Part shown: piece after piece, positions 10,879 to 20,227 of the stretch
Layout: each line of letters starts with the position of its first letter
Numbering within the stretch: position 1 is the first letter of the stretch
Source of the DNA: Atlanticothrix silvestris CENA357
GTDB lineage: Bacteria; Cyanobacteriota; Cyanobacteriia; Cyanobacteriales; Nostocaceae
Assembly (NCBI RefSeq): GCF_016056295.1
Contig: NZ_JAECZB010000062.1
Span: 3,867-67,866, forward strand
DNA length: 64,000 nt
Reading direction: 5' to 3'
The notes under the pieces: generated by a model
What the model saw: the letters and a program-made list of their open reading frames with translations, nothing else
What the model was told of the DNA's origin: nothing
The model's database searches: none
Made by a program: the position numbers and the translations under genes

Positions 10879-11711
10879 TGTCTAGTACAATTGCAAAACC
10901 GACAGCTAGACCTGTCACACCACTAGGAATCTTAGCCAAAAAGCTAGAAACTGTTGTTCAAGAGATTAACCAACATCCAGACTTACCTGAATCTTTAGTT
11001 ACTCAAATCCATCAAGCATGGCGTTTAGCAGCAGGTCTAGATCCTTACTTAGAAGAATGTACTACTCAAGAATCTCCTGCTTTAGCTGCACTATCTGAGA
11101 AAACAGCCACAGAAGCCTGGAGTGAACGCTTTACCCAAGGTGCAACCGTGCGTCCTCTAGAGCAAGAAATGCTATCTGGTCATATAGAAGGACAAACTCT
11201 AAAAATGTTTGTTCACATGATCAAAGCTAAAAAAGTTCTAGAAATTGGCATGTTTACTGGTTATTCGGCGTTAGCAATGGCCGAAGCATTACCGCAAGAC
11301 GGAGTATTGGTTGCTTGTGAAGTTGATCCTTTTGCTGCTGAAGTTGCACAGGCGGCTTTTGGGGAATCTCCTGACGGAGGTAAAATCCGTGTAGAACTAG
11401 GTTCAGCTTTAGAAACCTTGCAAAAGTTAGCAGAGGCTCAAGAATCATTTGATTTGGTGTTTATTGATGCCGATAAAAAAGAGTATGTAGCCTACTTTCA
11501 GATGCTGTTAGATACCAATTTGCTAGCACCGACAGGCTTTATCTGTGTAGATAACACCCTACTACAAGGAGAAGTCTATTTACCAGCACAAGAACGCACC
11601 GCCAACGGCGAAGCGATCGCCCAATTTAATCAAATTGTAGCCCTTGATACAAGGGTAGAACAAGTTTTATTGCCATTGCGAGATGGTTTGACCATTATCC
11701 GCAGACGGTAA
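10878..11711 (+). CDS. mysB: O-methyltransferase forming 4-deoxygadusol
   Basis: A 277-residue SAM-dependent enzyme of the caffeoyl-CoA O-methyltransferase type that methylates desmethyl-4-deoxygadusol. Visible motifs are VLEIGMFTGYSALAMAEAL (motif I, SAM binding, about residue 115), the acidic ACEVDP, and DLVFIDADKKEY with the metal-binding aspartates, followed by FICVDNTLLQG. The N-terminal 90 residues are the helical extension typical of MysB. It overlaps mysA by one base and is separated from mysC by 7 bases, so the three are one transcription unit. The protein is cytosolic, with no signal or membrane segment. Confidence 0.95.
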   Translation: MSSTIAKPTARPVTPLGILAKKLETVVQEINQHPDLPESLVTQIHQAWRLAAGLDPYLEECTTQESPALAALSEKTATEAWSERFTQGATVRPLEQEMLSGHIEGQTLKMFVHMIKAKKVLEIGMFTGYSALAMAEALPQDGVLVACEVDPFAAEVAQAAFGESPDGGKIRVELGSALETLQKLAEAQESFDLVFIDADKKEYVAYFQMLLDTNLLAPTGFICVDNTLLQGEVYLPAQERTANGEAIAQFNQIVALDTRVEQVLLPLRDGLTIIRRR

Positions 11712-11718
11712 TCGGTAT

Positions 11719-13110
11719 ATGGCACAATCTATTTCCTTTTCTTCATCGCCTGCTAAAGAGTCTCTTTCTAAAGAGGCAAAAATAGCCGCAATTATCCAAA
11801 ATATCGGTACTTTGGTGCTGCTGTTACTAGCATTGCCCATTAATGCCACCATCGTTGTTATATCTTTGTTTTGGGGTATTATTTTGCGTCCCTTCCAGCG
11901 TTCAGCCAAGGTCGCAAACCCCAAAAACATTTTGATCAGTGGCGGTAAAATGACCAAAGCTTTACAACTAGCTAGGTCATTCCACGCCGCCGGACACAGG
12001 GTCATTCTGCTGGAAACTGATAAATATTGGCTATCTGGTCATCAATTTTCCCAGGCGGTAGATAAATTTTATACAGTTGCCGCCCCTCAGGAAAACCCAG
12101 AAAGTTATATTCAGGCACTAGTAAACATCATCAAACAAGAAAATATTGATGTTTACGTTCCTGTAACTAGTCCAGTTGGAAGTTATTATGACTCCTTAGC
12201 CAAACCAGTGTTATCCCAACATTGCGAAGTATTTCACTTTGACGCAGATATCACCCAAATGTTGGATGATAAATATGCGCTGGTTCAGAAAGCGCGATCG
12301 CTTGGTTTATCAGTACCGAAATCCTTTAAAATCACCTCTGCCGAAGAAGTCCTGAATTTCGACTTTTCTAGAGAATCTCGTCAATACATCCTCAAAAGCA
12401 TTCCTTACGACTCAGTGCGGCGTTTAGACTTAACCAAACTCCCTTGCGCTACCCCTGAAGAAACAGCAGCCTTCGTCAAAAGCTTACCAATCAGTCCCGA
12501 AAAGCCGTGGATTATGCAAGAATTTATTCCTGGTAAGGAATTTTGCACCCATAGCACTGTCCGGGATGGTGAATTGCGATTGCATTGCTGCTGCGAATCT
12601 TCAGCATTTCAAGTCAACTATGAAAATGTGGAAAACTCTCAAATTAGAGAATGGGTGCGGCATTTTGTCAAGGAATTGAAACTAACTGGACAAATTTCCT
12701 TCGATTTCATCGTCACCGAAGATGGTACAGCTTACGTAATTGAGTGTAATCCCCGCACTCACTCAGCAATTACTACCTTCTACGATCACCCCGAAGTTGC
12801 AGAAGCCTATTTGGGAAATGAACCAATGGCTGAACCCTTACAGCCATTGGCCACAAGCAAACCCACCTATTGGACTTATCATGAAGTTTGGCGTTTAACT
12901 GGTATCCGTTCTTTTACACAACTAAAAACATGGATGCAGAATATTTGGCGCGGGACTGATGCGATTTACCAGTTAGATGATCCTCTACCATTTTTAATGG
13001 TGCATCACTGGCAAATTCCTTTACTCTTGCTCAACAACCTGCGCCGACTTAAAGGTTGGACACGCATAGACTTCAACATCGGTAAGTTGGTGGAATTGGG
13101 AGGAGATTAA
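11719..13110 (+). CDS. mysC: ATP-grasp ligase attaching glycine to 4-deoxygadusol (mycosporine-glycine synthase)
   Basis: A 463-residue ATP-grasp enzyme that joins glycine to 4-deoxygadusol to give mycosporine-glycine. An N-terminal hydrophobic segment (about residues 28-55, LVLLLLALPINATIVVISLF) is characteristic of MysC and may anchor it to a membrane. The ATP-grasp region follows, with the nucleotide-binding strand IMQEFIPGKEFCTHS and the metal-binding FIVTEDGTAYVIECNPRTHS. It closes the mys operon. No D-Ala-D-Ala-ligase-like mysD or NRPS-like mysE follows within this window, so the local product should be mycosporine-glycine unless a ligase is encoded elsewhere. Confidence 0.95.
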   Translation: MAQSISFSSSPAKESLSKEAKIAAIIQNIGTLVLLLLALPINATIVVISLFWGIILRPFQRSAKVANPKNILISGGKMTKALQLARSFHAAGHRVILLETDKYWLSGHQFSQAVDKFYTVAAPQENPESYIQALVNIIKQENIDVYVPVTSPVGSYYDSLAKPVLSQHCEVFHFDADITQMLDDKYALVQKARSLGLSVPKSFKITSAEEVLNFDFSRESRQYILKSIPYDSVRRLDLTKLPCATPEETAAFVKSLPISPEKPWIMQEFIPGKEFCTHSTVRDGELRLHCCCESSAFQVNYENVENSQIREWVRHFVKELKLTGQISFDFIVTEDGTAYVIECNPRTHSAITTFYDHPEVAEAYLGNEPMAEPLQPLATSKPTYWTYHEVWRLTGIRSFTQLKTWMQNIWRGTDAIYQLDDPLPFLMVHHWQIPLLLLNNLRRLKGWTRIDFNIGKLVELGGD

Positions 13111-13944
13111 CTCGAATTTCTCACGCAGAGGCGCAAAGAAGACCGCAAGAGTCACTCTGTGTCACGGACACTTTGCTCAAGTCGGGAGACCCCTTCGGGT
13201 GACGCTCGCAAGCTCGCTACCGCTGCGCTAACGCCAGTTGCCTGCGGAGGGAAACCCTCCCGCAGCACTGGACTCACCGCCCACGCAAGTGTCCTCCTCT
13301 GTGCCTCTGTGGTTCATTAATTACAGGACTTACGCAAAAATCACCAAAAATCTTAATTTATCGAACCGCCAAGACGCTAAGAACGCCTTCGCGCAGCGTT
13401 TCGTAGAGAAGAATTTGTAGAGTGTGCGTAAGTCCTAAATTACTAAAACTATATTATTTACTCTTATGCTAATCAAGCATTTGAGATCATCATTCAACTT
13501 CATCCATCTCTGCGTAGCACTTATAGAGAAAAGCAAGCTCAGTTAGTACAGCAAGAATTAGAAAAAGTTAATCCTGAAATAGACCATTAACGAACTATTA
13601 ACCACATATCAAGCTCTCCTAAATAAGACACCGATCAACTTACTTCATATTTATACTATGTACAACAAGAACTAAATTTGTTAATAATTTCGCAAATAAT
13701 TTAAGACTGTTATAGGAGGTAGCAAAAAAATATCGCGGTTATTAGATAACTTTACATGAATTTTATTTATGTGAAAATTTATATAAATTAGCAATTTTAC
13801 GTGGTGCAATTTTAATTAAAAAATAACTATCTAATCAGCTTTATCGAAAGTACATCTGAACATTGATCAAGTGGAAAGCAATATTGGGAAATATAAGATA
13901 CAGCCTGATTTAGATTCACAATCTATTAGAGCTTATTGCCGTAG
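13111..13944. other. Repeat-rich intergenic region with a coding relic
   Basis: From 13111 to 13320 there is a mosaic of short dispersed palindromic repeats common in Nostocales genomes (for example CGCTCGCAAGCTCGC and GGGAGACCCCTTCGGGT). A MITE lies at 13325-13436. From about 13456 to 13590 one frame stays open, with FEIIIQLHPSLRSTYREKQ and then a Glu/Gln-rich helix, but no start codon. It looks like the tail of a lost gene of unknown family. The remainder to 13944 is AT-rich. Confidence 0.55.
13325..13436. mobile_element. MITE with AGGACTTACGCA termini
   Basis: A 112-bp element with perfect 12-bp terminal inverted repeats, AGGACTTACGCA at 13325-13336 and TGCGTAAGTCCT at 13425-13436. The same terminal sequence recurs alone near 42121 (GCGTAAGTCCT). 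The interior contains the dispersed GAACCGCCAAGACGC motif and no gene. Its transposase source is not in the window. Confidence 0.75.
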
Positions 13945-15726
13945 ATGGTGAATTTAAAAAATCTTTTTATCAGGGTACTTCATAACCAATTTGCTAATTT
14001 TTGCTCAGAATCTATGAAGCTAAATCACAAACTTTTCCTGTACTCTTCCTTGGCTCATTTCAGATTACTCAAGAAAAGTTACACCGCCAAAATCATGTTG
14101 GTGGCATTTTTAGGCACACATGTACCACTTCTGACCTTATTATTCAGTTTCGTTATCTCTAACTCCTATTCTTTGGAGATGGCAGTACAAGTTTTGATCA
14201 TTGCTTTGTTCGCTACGTTAGTGGGTACGGCAGCCACTCTCTATGCTCTCCGCCATCTTCTCGCCCCAGTTATTTTGACATCTGCTGCGTTACAAGATTA
14301 TCTTAATACGAAAACATTACCTGAATTACCTACACAATTTGCCGATGAAGCAGGAACACTGATGGCAGATACCTCACAAACCCTGCACAAATTAGATGAA
14401 TTAATTCACTACATTACTAACTATGACGACTTAACTGGTTTACCCAATCGAGATTTGTTCCGCGATCGCCTCAATGATACCTTATCTCAACCTCAAAACC
14501 ACCAGCGACTTGTAGCAGTCTTTTTGCTGGGTATTGATGATTTTACTTCTATGAGTCATGCATTAGAGCATGAACAAACTAATCTCTTATTAAGAGCAGT
14601 TACCCAGCGTTTGACAACCTGCATAGCTCAAACAGATATTCTGGCTCATTTGAGTAAAGATGAATTTGCGATCGCTCAAATCGAGATTCATTCTTTTGAG
14701 AGCGTAATCAAATTATCTCAATTGCTATTAACTACCCTGGCAAAACCTTTTTCTATAGAAGGCAACTCGATTCACATCACAGTTAGCATCGGCATCACAA
14801 TTAATGATTTCGACGCTTCCAATGGAGTGGATCAACTCTTACAACAAGCTCACATCGCACTTTATGAAGCAAAACAGCAAGGACGTAACCGATTCCAGTT
14901 TTATTCACCAGAAATTAATGCTCAGTTACAGCAGCGACTGACCTTAGAAAATGAATTACATGGGGCACTTGAGCGCAACGAAATGCTGGTATACTATCAA
15001 CCCCTGATTGATTTACACAGCAGACAAATAATGGCTATGGAAGCGTTGGTTCGTTGGCAACATCCAACTTTGGGTTTGGTTTCTCCCGCACAGTTTATTC
15101 CCATCGCCGAAGCTAATAATTTAATCATCCCAATTGGTGAATGGGTTTTGCGAACTGCTTGCGCCCAAAACCGTGCTTGGCAGCTTGCCGGATTTTCCCC
15201 AATTCGCATTTCGGTAAACTTATCAGCTCGACAATTTGAACTGCCGAATTTAGTAGAGGTAATCAGCCAGATTCTGCAAGAAACGGGGCTAGAAGCATCT
15301 AAGTTAGAATTAGAAGTTACTGAAAGCTTCTTAATGGCTGATATTCAGCGATCTGTGAAAACCCTCAAACAATTGCGAGAACTGGGTATATCGCTGGCTT
15401 TGGATGACTTCGGCACTGGTTATTCTTCTTTGAACTATTTGAAACGTTTTCCTGTGAATATGCTAAAAATTGATCGGTCATTTGTGCAAGATGTAACGAC
15501 CAATCCTGACAGTGCCGCTGTCACAGATGCGATCATTGCCTTAGCCAAAAGTTTGCGATTAAACATCACAGCCGAAGGCGTAGAAACTCAAGAACAACTT
15601 GAATATTTGCAAATGCGCGGGTGTCATGAAGGTCAAGGGTATCACATCAGCCGCCCTGCCCCTGCCGATATAGTTACTCAAATGTTGCAGGATAGTGTTC
15701 AGCCAGTAGAAGCGATCGCTGCATAA
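13945..15726 (+). CDS. Membrane-bound GGDEF-EAL protein, probable c-di-GMP phosphodiesterase
   Basis: Two transmembrane helices (about residues 50-72 and 80-105) are followed by a short HAMP-like linker, a GGDEF domain (about 160-320) and an EAL domain (about 335-585). The GGDEF signature is replaced by SKDEF, so cyclase activity is unlikely. The domain may bind GTP as a regulator. The EAL domain keeps EALVRWQHP, the DDFGTGYSSL metal motif and the EGVET motif near the end, so hydrolysis of cyclic di-GMP is expected. ATG 13945 is used here; an ATG at 14014 is possible and still precedes the first helix. It stands alone between the mys operon and cydAB. Confidence 0.88.
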   Translation: MVNLKNLFIRVLHNQFANFCSESMKLNHKLFLYSSLAHFRLLKKSYTAKIMLVAFLGTHVPLLTLLFSFVISNSYSLEMAVQVLIIALFATLVGTAATLYALRHLLAPVILTSAALQDYLNTKTLPELPTQFADEAGTLMADTSQTLHKLDELIHYITNYDDLTGLPNRDLFRDRLNDTLSQPQNHQRLVAVFLLGIDDFTSMSHALEHEQTNLLLRAVTQRLTTCIAQTDILAHLSKDEFAIAQIEIHSFESVIKLSQLLLTTLAKPFSIEGNSIHITVSIGITINDFDASNGVDQLLQQAHIALYEAKQQGRNRFQFYSPEINAQLQQRLTLENELHGALERNEMLVYYQPLIDLHSRQIMAMEALVRWQHPTLGLVSPAQFIPIAEANNLIIPIGEWVLRTACAQNRAWQLAGFSPIRISVNLSARQFELPNLVEVISQILQETGLEASKLELEVTESFLMADIQRSVKTLKQLRELGISLALDDFGTGYSSLNYLKRFPVNMLKIDRSFVQDVTTNPDSAAVTDAIIALAKSLRLNITAEGVETQEQLEYLQMRGCHEGQGYHISRPAPADIVTQMLQDSVQPVEAIAA

Positions 15727-15811
15727 CGAAAATCTTAATTGCATATTTATCCCTTTCAGATCTGGGTATGGGTCTATCCTGTTAAGTGTGGCTAACTAAG
15801 GGAGAAAATTC

Positions 15812-17257
15812 GTGGAATTTTTATCCGATTCTGTGGTGCTATCACGGATGCAATTTGCTCTGACTGCGATATTCCATATACTTTGGCCTGTCTTAACTAC
15901 AGGGATGGGGATTTATCTGGTAATTGTCGAGGGAGTGTGGCTGAAGACTCGTAATCCAGATTATTATCTCCATGCCCGTTTCTGGTCTAAGTTTTACGTT
16001 TTGAACTTTGGGATTGGTGTAGCGACGGGTATCCCAATGGAATTTCAGTTTGGCACTAATTGGGCACCCTTTTCTGAAGCAGCAGGTAACTTTTTTGGTA
16101 GTGTCATTGGCTTTGAAGCTTCTTGGGCATTCATGCTAGAAGCTGCATTTTTAGGAATTATGTTATTTGGCTGGGAGCGCGTCAACCCTGCCATTCACTA
16201 TCTTGCTACCATTTTGGTGGCTGTGGGGGCTAACTTATCAACCCTGTGGATTTTGACAGCAAATTCCTGGATGCAAACTCCCGCAGGTGGGGAAATGGTC
16301 AATGGCAAATTTATTGTCCACGATTACTTCCAGGCAATTTTGAATCCCTTTATGGTCAACAGTGTGCTGCACATGTTCTTTGCCACATTGGAGACTTCTT
16401 TATTTGTAATTGGGGGAATTAGTGCTTGGTATGTGCTGAAAGAACGCCATCCAGCTTTTTTTGCTAAATCTTTGAAGATTGCCTTAGCCGCTGCGATCGC
16501 AGTTGCTCCATTACAAATATACATTGGGCATTTAAGCGGCGAACAAGTTTTTCACTATCAACCAACAAAATTAGCTGCAATGGAGGCACAGTGGGAATCT
16601 TCTCGTGCTGGACAGCCTGCCGATTGGAGTCTTTTAGCTATACCCAACGAAAAAGCCCAAAAAAATGACTGGGAAATTACCGTACCCAATGCATTGGGAT
16701 ACATTCTGGAATTTAAAAAGAATCTTTCCGAACCCTTACGCGGTTTGAAAGAATGGAAACCAGAGGATCGTCCCCACATGGTTGGTTTGATTTACTACGC
16801 TTTCCGTACCATGATTGCTATTGGCTTTTTCTTTGCAGGATTAATGCTATTGAGTACGCTGCAATGGTTGCGGGGTAAGCTCTCAGGTGAAAATATTACT
16901 CAGCAAAAATGGTTAATGCGTGCTTGGATTTTAGCGGCTCCTTTGGGATACATTGCTGTAGAATCCGGTTGGATTGTGCGCTGTGTGGGTAGACAGCCGT
17001 GGACTCTCTACGGACAGATTCGTACAGTTGACGCTGCATCTCATATACCTGCTAGCAACGTCTTAGTCTCGCTGACTGGCTTTGCCACAGTCTACAGCAT
17101 TTTATTTGTTGCGGTTTTGTACTTTGGAAGTCGCATTATCCGTAGAGGCCCCAATTTAGATTTACCAATACCAGGTATGGAAGTCTACAAGCCAGCTGTG
17201 GAAACTACCCCTGGAGAATTTGTTCCCGATAAACGTCCTGTAGAAGCACAAGAGTAG
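15812..17257 (+). CDS. cydA: Cytochrome bd ubiquinol oxidase subunit I
   Basis: A 481-residue polytopic membrane protein carrying the haem sites of the cytochrome bd quinol oxidase. The conserved segments include the N-terminal SRMQFALTAIFHILWPVLT with the first haem-ligand His, ANSWMQTP, and the GRQPWTLYGQIRT motif near residue 395. The quinol-binding Q loop between helices 6 and 7 is short, as in the cyanide-insensitive CioA-like group. The start is GTG at 15812 with AGGGAG in front. cydB follows after 8 bases. The enzyme reduces oxygen with plastoquinol as electron donor and often contributes to redox protection in cyanobacteria. Confidence 0.95.
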   Translation: MEFLSDSVVLSRMQFALTAIFHILWPVLTTGMGIYLVIVEGVWLKTRNPDYYLHARFWSKFYVLNFGIGVATGIPMEFQFGTNWAPFSEAAGNFFGSVIGFEASWAFMLEAAFLGIMLFGWERVNPAIHYLATILVAVGANLSTLWILTANSWMQTPAGGEMVNGKFIVHDYFQAILNPFMVNSVLHMFFATLETSLFVIGGISAWYVLKERHPAFFAKSLKIALAAAIAVAPLQIYIGHLSGEQVFHYQPTKLAAMEAQWESSRAGQPADWSLLAIPNEKAQKNDWEITVPNALGYILEFKKNLSEPLRGLKEWKPEDRPHMVGLIYYAFRTMIAIGFFFAGLMLLSTLQWLRGKLSGENITQQKWLMRAWILAAPLGYIAVESGWIVRCVGRQPWTLYGQIRTVDAASHIPASNVLVSLTGFATVYSILFVAVLYFGSRIIRRGPNLDLPIPGMEVYKPAVETTPGEFVPDKRPVEAQE

Positions 17258-17265
17258 GAGATTAT

Positions 17266-18279
17266 ATGGAGACGCTAAGTTATTTTCTCCCCCAAGTATG
17301 GTTTGTGGTTTTAGCTCTCTTCTTATTCCTCTATGTGATGTTAGACGGGTTCGACTTAGGGGTAGGGATATTATCTCTTACCTCCTCTGATGATGAACGT
17401 CGGGGCATCTTAATGACCAGCTTGAGCAATATCTGGGATGCTAATGAAACTTGGCTGGTGCTGATGGCAGGAGGTTTGTTTGGGGCATTTCCTTTAGCTT
17501 ACGGCACGATTTTAACTGCCCTATATATCCCTATTCTCATAATGGTGTTTGGGTTTGTTTTTCGGGGTGTGGCATTTGAGTTTCGTGAGCTTTCTAATCG
17601 CAAATTCTTTTGGAATTTCGCCTTTGGCGCTGGAAGTTTTTTGGCTGCACTCGGTCAAGGATTTGCTCTTGGTGCTGTACTCAAAGGTATCGCCGTTGAT
17701 GAGGCGGGACACTTTATTGGTACAACTTGGGATTGGCTAAGTGTTCCTTCGGTGCTGGTAGCTTTGACGTTAATTCAAGCTTACGTGCTGATTGGTTCTA
17801 CTTATCTAGTGTGGAAAACCACAGGAGAATTGCAGGTAACTCATTATAGAACTGCCAAAATTGCCGCTTGGACAACTTTAATGGGTGCTATTTTTATCAC
17901 GATTACAACACCAATAATTTATGAAAGTGCGCGATCGCGTTTGTTTCAACAGCCCTTAGTTTACATTTTTGCTGTCATTCCCATTTTGGGAGTATGGTTA
18001 ATTTGGCAACTTTTACAGAGTCTTGGCCGCCAAGAAGAAAGAGCGCCTTTCGTCTGGACAATTCTGCTATTCGTGTTGACGTTCCTAGGCTTAGGACTAA
18101 TTGTCTTTCCTTACATTATTCCTACTAAGATCACGATCTATGAAGCCGCTGCTGATCCTAGTTCCCTGGTAATCATGATTATCTTTATTGGCTTCCTTAT
18201 CCCTGTAATGCTGTTTTATAACCTCTACCAATACATTGTTTTTCGGGGTAAGGTAACAGGCGGTCAATATGGGGAATAG
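17266..18279 (+). CDS. cydB: Cytochrome bd ubiquinol oxidase subunit II
   Basis: A 337-residue protein with about eight transmembrane helices, the structural partner of CydA. Family hallmarks are FLYVMLDGFDLGVGIL near residue 22, DANETWLVLMAGGLFGAFP near residue 59, and the C-terminal IIPTKITIYEAAADPSSL. The TAGGAG before the ATG and the 8-base spacing from cydA indicate one operon. The small CydX subunit is not evident in the 768 bases downstream. Confidence 0.95.
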   Translation: METLSYFLPQVWFVVLALFLFLYVMLDGFDLGVGILSLTSSDDERRGILMTSLSNIWDANETWLVLMAGGLFGAFPLAYGTILTALYIPILIMVFGFVFRGVAFEFRELSNRKFFWNFAFGAGSFLAALGQGFALGAVLKGIAVDEAGHFIGTTWDWLSVPSVLVALTLIQAYVLIGSTYLVWKTTGELQVTHYRTAKIAAWTTLMGAIFITITTPIIYESARSRLFQQPLVYIFAVIPILGVWLIWQLLQSLGRQEERAPFVWTILLFVLTFLGLGLIVFPYIIPTKITIYEAAADPSSLVIMIIFIGFLIPVMLFYNLYQYIVFRGKVTGGQYGE

Positions 18280-19047
18280 ATCCCATTTTTAACAGGGAAC
18301 AGGGACTGTCTGTGACGCGGGATTTAAGTCCCCGTCTTCTCTGCAAGACACTACGTGAACGTACAGCGTCTCGTAGAGAAGACTTACCACCTATAGGTGG
18401 GGGACTTAAACCCATTGGCGGTGAGAGGGAACGAACGGACAAACTGTTGCCTGTTGCCCGTTAAGAGTTCCCTCTGCCGTTGGTGCAGCCTCTCATAGAG
18501 AAGGGAGTTGACTTATAAATACTTGGTGTCTTAGTGGTTCAAGATTTTTTTACCACTAAGACACTAAGGCATAAAGGTTCTCATGAGTTCTGGTGTACGC
18601 AGTTCATGATGGCTATTTGTAGTCAACCAAAAAGGTTCTTTTAAAAAAAACGGATTATAGCATTTTTTCTAAAAAAATATATGGATATAAACAAAACTAT
18701 GTTACAAAAAGTAAATAGAAATAAAATTCTTACCAATACCAATTGATAACTATTATCATTAAGGAAGGAGAATAAATACCCATAAATTCAGGCGTTCAGT
18801 GAACGTCAGTCAAACAGTGATTTAACAAGGGCACTTTTTTTTAAAGTTTATTTAGCTCTATTGTAGAGATTTTATTAATGGCAAAGACGTTTAGGGAAAA
18901 TGATGTTATAAAGTGCCTACTTGGTATTAACTAGTAAATGCAGATTATTCTTTTTTGTTCTTTTTAATTTTATGAGAATGTAACCCAAAACACAATTTTA
19001 GTTTGTTGTATCTTTTGTCCCCAATGTAGACCTAATGAGTACGATCA
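18280..19047. other. Intergenic region with palindromic repeats
   Basis: A complex hairpin (about 18319-18413) pairs GATTTAAGTCCCC and CTTCTCT with AGAGAAG and GGGGGACTTAAACC. A second, near-perfect stem (18522-18538 with 18552-18568, CTTGGTGTCTTAGTGGT) belongs to a dispersed Nostocales repeat family. No gene is seen. The final 300 bases are AT-rich and precede the next gene. Confidence 0.6.
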
Positions 19048-20025
19048 ATGAATACTTTTTTTTGTTCTGATTATGCACGGCAAGTAGGAGAAGATGTTAT
19101 TGGTAGTGCGAATAATTACCAAACTTATGTTCTAATTGAATGTCCCCCACCGTGGATGCCAGAAGCTTTTAATTCCAAATGGATACCAAAAAATTTACAG
19201 ACTTTGGTAAAAGAGGTAAACCGCACTAAATTACCGATTAGATTTCTTTTAATTGCTAATGATTTATCGCATAAGTCAAATCATACAACTTTGTTGATTT
19301 ATCAAAAACAAATAGGTCTAAGCTACGGGTATTATAAGCACGAGTTTAAACTGCCAAATATTGAACAAGCATCTGAAGTAGTCAGACAATATTTACAGGG
19401 TAAATTATCGGAATATGAAATAGAAACAAATATAACTAGAGATATTTTAGTATGTACCCACGGGAGCCATGATCAATGCTGTGCTAGATATGGGAATCCT
19501 TTTTATTTTTATGCTAAAGCTACTATCTCTGATTTACACTTAGACAATATTCGAGTTTGGCAATCCAGTCATTTTGGCGGACATCGATTTGCACCCACAG
19601 CGATAGACTTACCAGAAGGAAGATATTATGGCATTCTGGAACAAGAATCATTCCGGTCAATTTTGACGCGTACTGGTGATATTCAATGCCTAAACAAAGT
19701 CTATAGAGGCTGGGGAATTTTGCCTCCACCAATTCAGATTTTAGAAAGAGAATTAATTCTGAACAAAGGATGGGATTGGTTCAATTATAAAGTTACAGGT
19801 AAAATTATTGAGCAAAGTTTAGATAATAACACCATTTTAGGTGAGCTAACTTTTGAAGACAAATCTGGTTCTCTCTACACTTACCAGGCTAAATTTGTCA
19901 AAAATCAAACAAAGACTCTACAGGTGAAGAGTTCTTGCAAGGCAACCGAAAAATCTGTATTTGTCAAATACACTGTCGATAGTCTTTGGCTTGTATCTCA
20001 TAAAATCGTAACTTATAGTGCATGA
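19048..20025 (+). CDS. Sucrase/ferredoxin-like (thioredoxin-like [2Fe-2S]) protein
   Basis: A 325-residue cytosolic protein of the Suc_Fer-like family. The signature is LVCTHGSHDQCCARYG near residue 132, which holds the cysteines expected to bind an iron-sulphur cluster, followed by VWQSSHFGGHRFAPTAIDLP and GRYYGIL, all strongly conserved in the family. The N-terminal third (FFCSDYARQVGEDVIGSA, LIECPPPW) also fits. Its biochemical role is unknown; related domains are thioredoxin-like ferredoxins. It is not in an operon. The ATG at 19048 is the first in frame. Confidence 0.85.
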   Translation: MNTFFCSDYARQVGEDVIGSANNYQTYVLIECPPPWMPEAFNSKWIPKNLQTLVKEVNRTKLPIRFLLIANDLSHKSNHTTLLIYQKQIGLSYGYYKHEFKLPNIEQASEVVRQYLQGKLSEYEIETNITRDILVCTHGSHDQCCARYGNPFYFYAKATISDLHLDNIRVWQSSHFGGHRFAPTAIDLPEGRYYGILEQESFRSILTRTGDIQCLNKVYRGWGILPPPIQILERELILNKGWDWFNYKVTGKIIEQSLDNNTILGELTFEDKSGSLYTYQAKFVKNQTKTLQVKSSCKATEKSVFVKYTVDSLWLVSHKIVTYSA

Positions 20026-20054
20026 TTTTGTGAAATAAAAGGGTTTTCATCTAC

Positions 20055-20080
20055 TAATTCGTAATTCGTAATTCGTAATT
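20055..20080 (+). repeat. Short tandem repeat, unit TAATTCG
   Basis: Three and a half copies of a 7-bp unit lie in the spacer after the sucrase/ferredoxin-like gene. This is a simple-sequence repeat common in Nostocales spacers. Confidence 0.8.
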
Positions 20081-20227
20081 AAAAAACTCCGATTCTATGT
20101 AGGTTTCCAGGTTTATATTGATATTGCTGGCAAATTATCTAAATCTCAAGCTAGCTTTCCACTAAAAGCTGAGAAATTTTCTCTAGTTTCCTAGTAAAAA
20201 CAAGAAAGCATCAAATTCTTAAATTAA

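Noticed and set aside
13238-13420. 60-codon frame after mysC
   Set aside because: Composed of dispersed palindromic repeat sequence and MITE DNA, a common source of false genes in Nostocales.
18197-18442. 81-codon minus-strand frame overlapping the cydB end
   Set aside because: Consists of a palindromic repeat plus antisense of cydB; low-complexity product.
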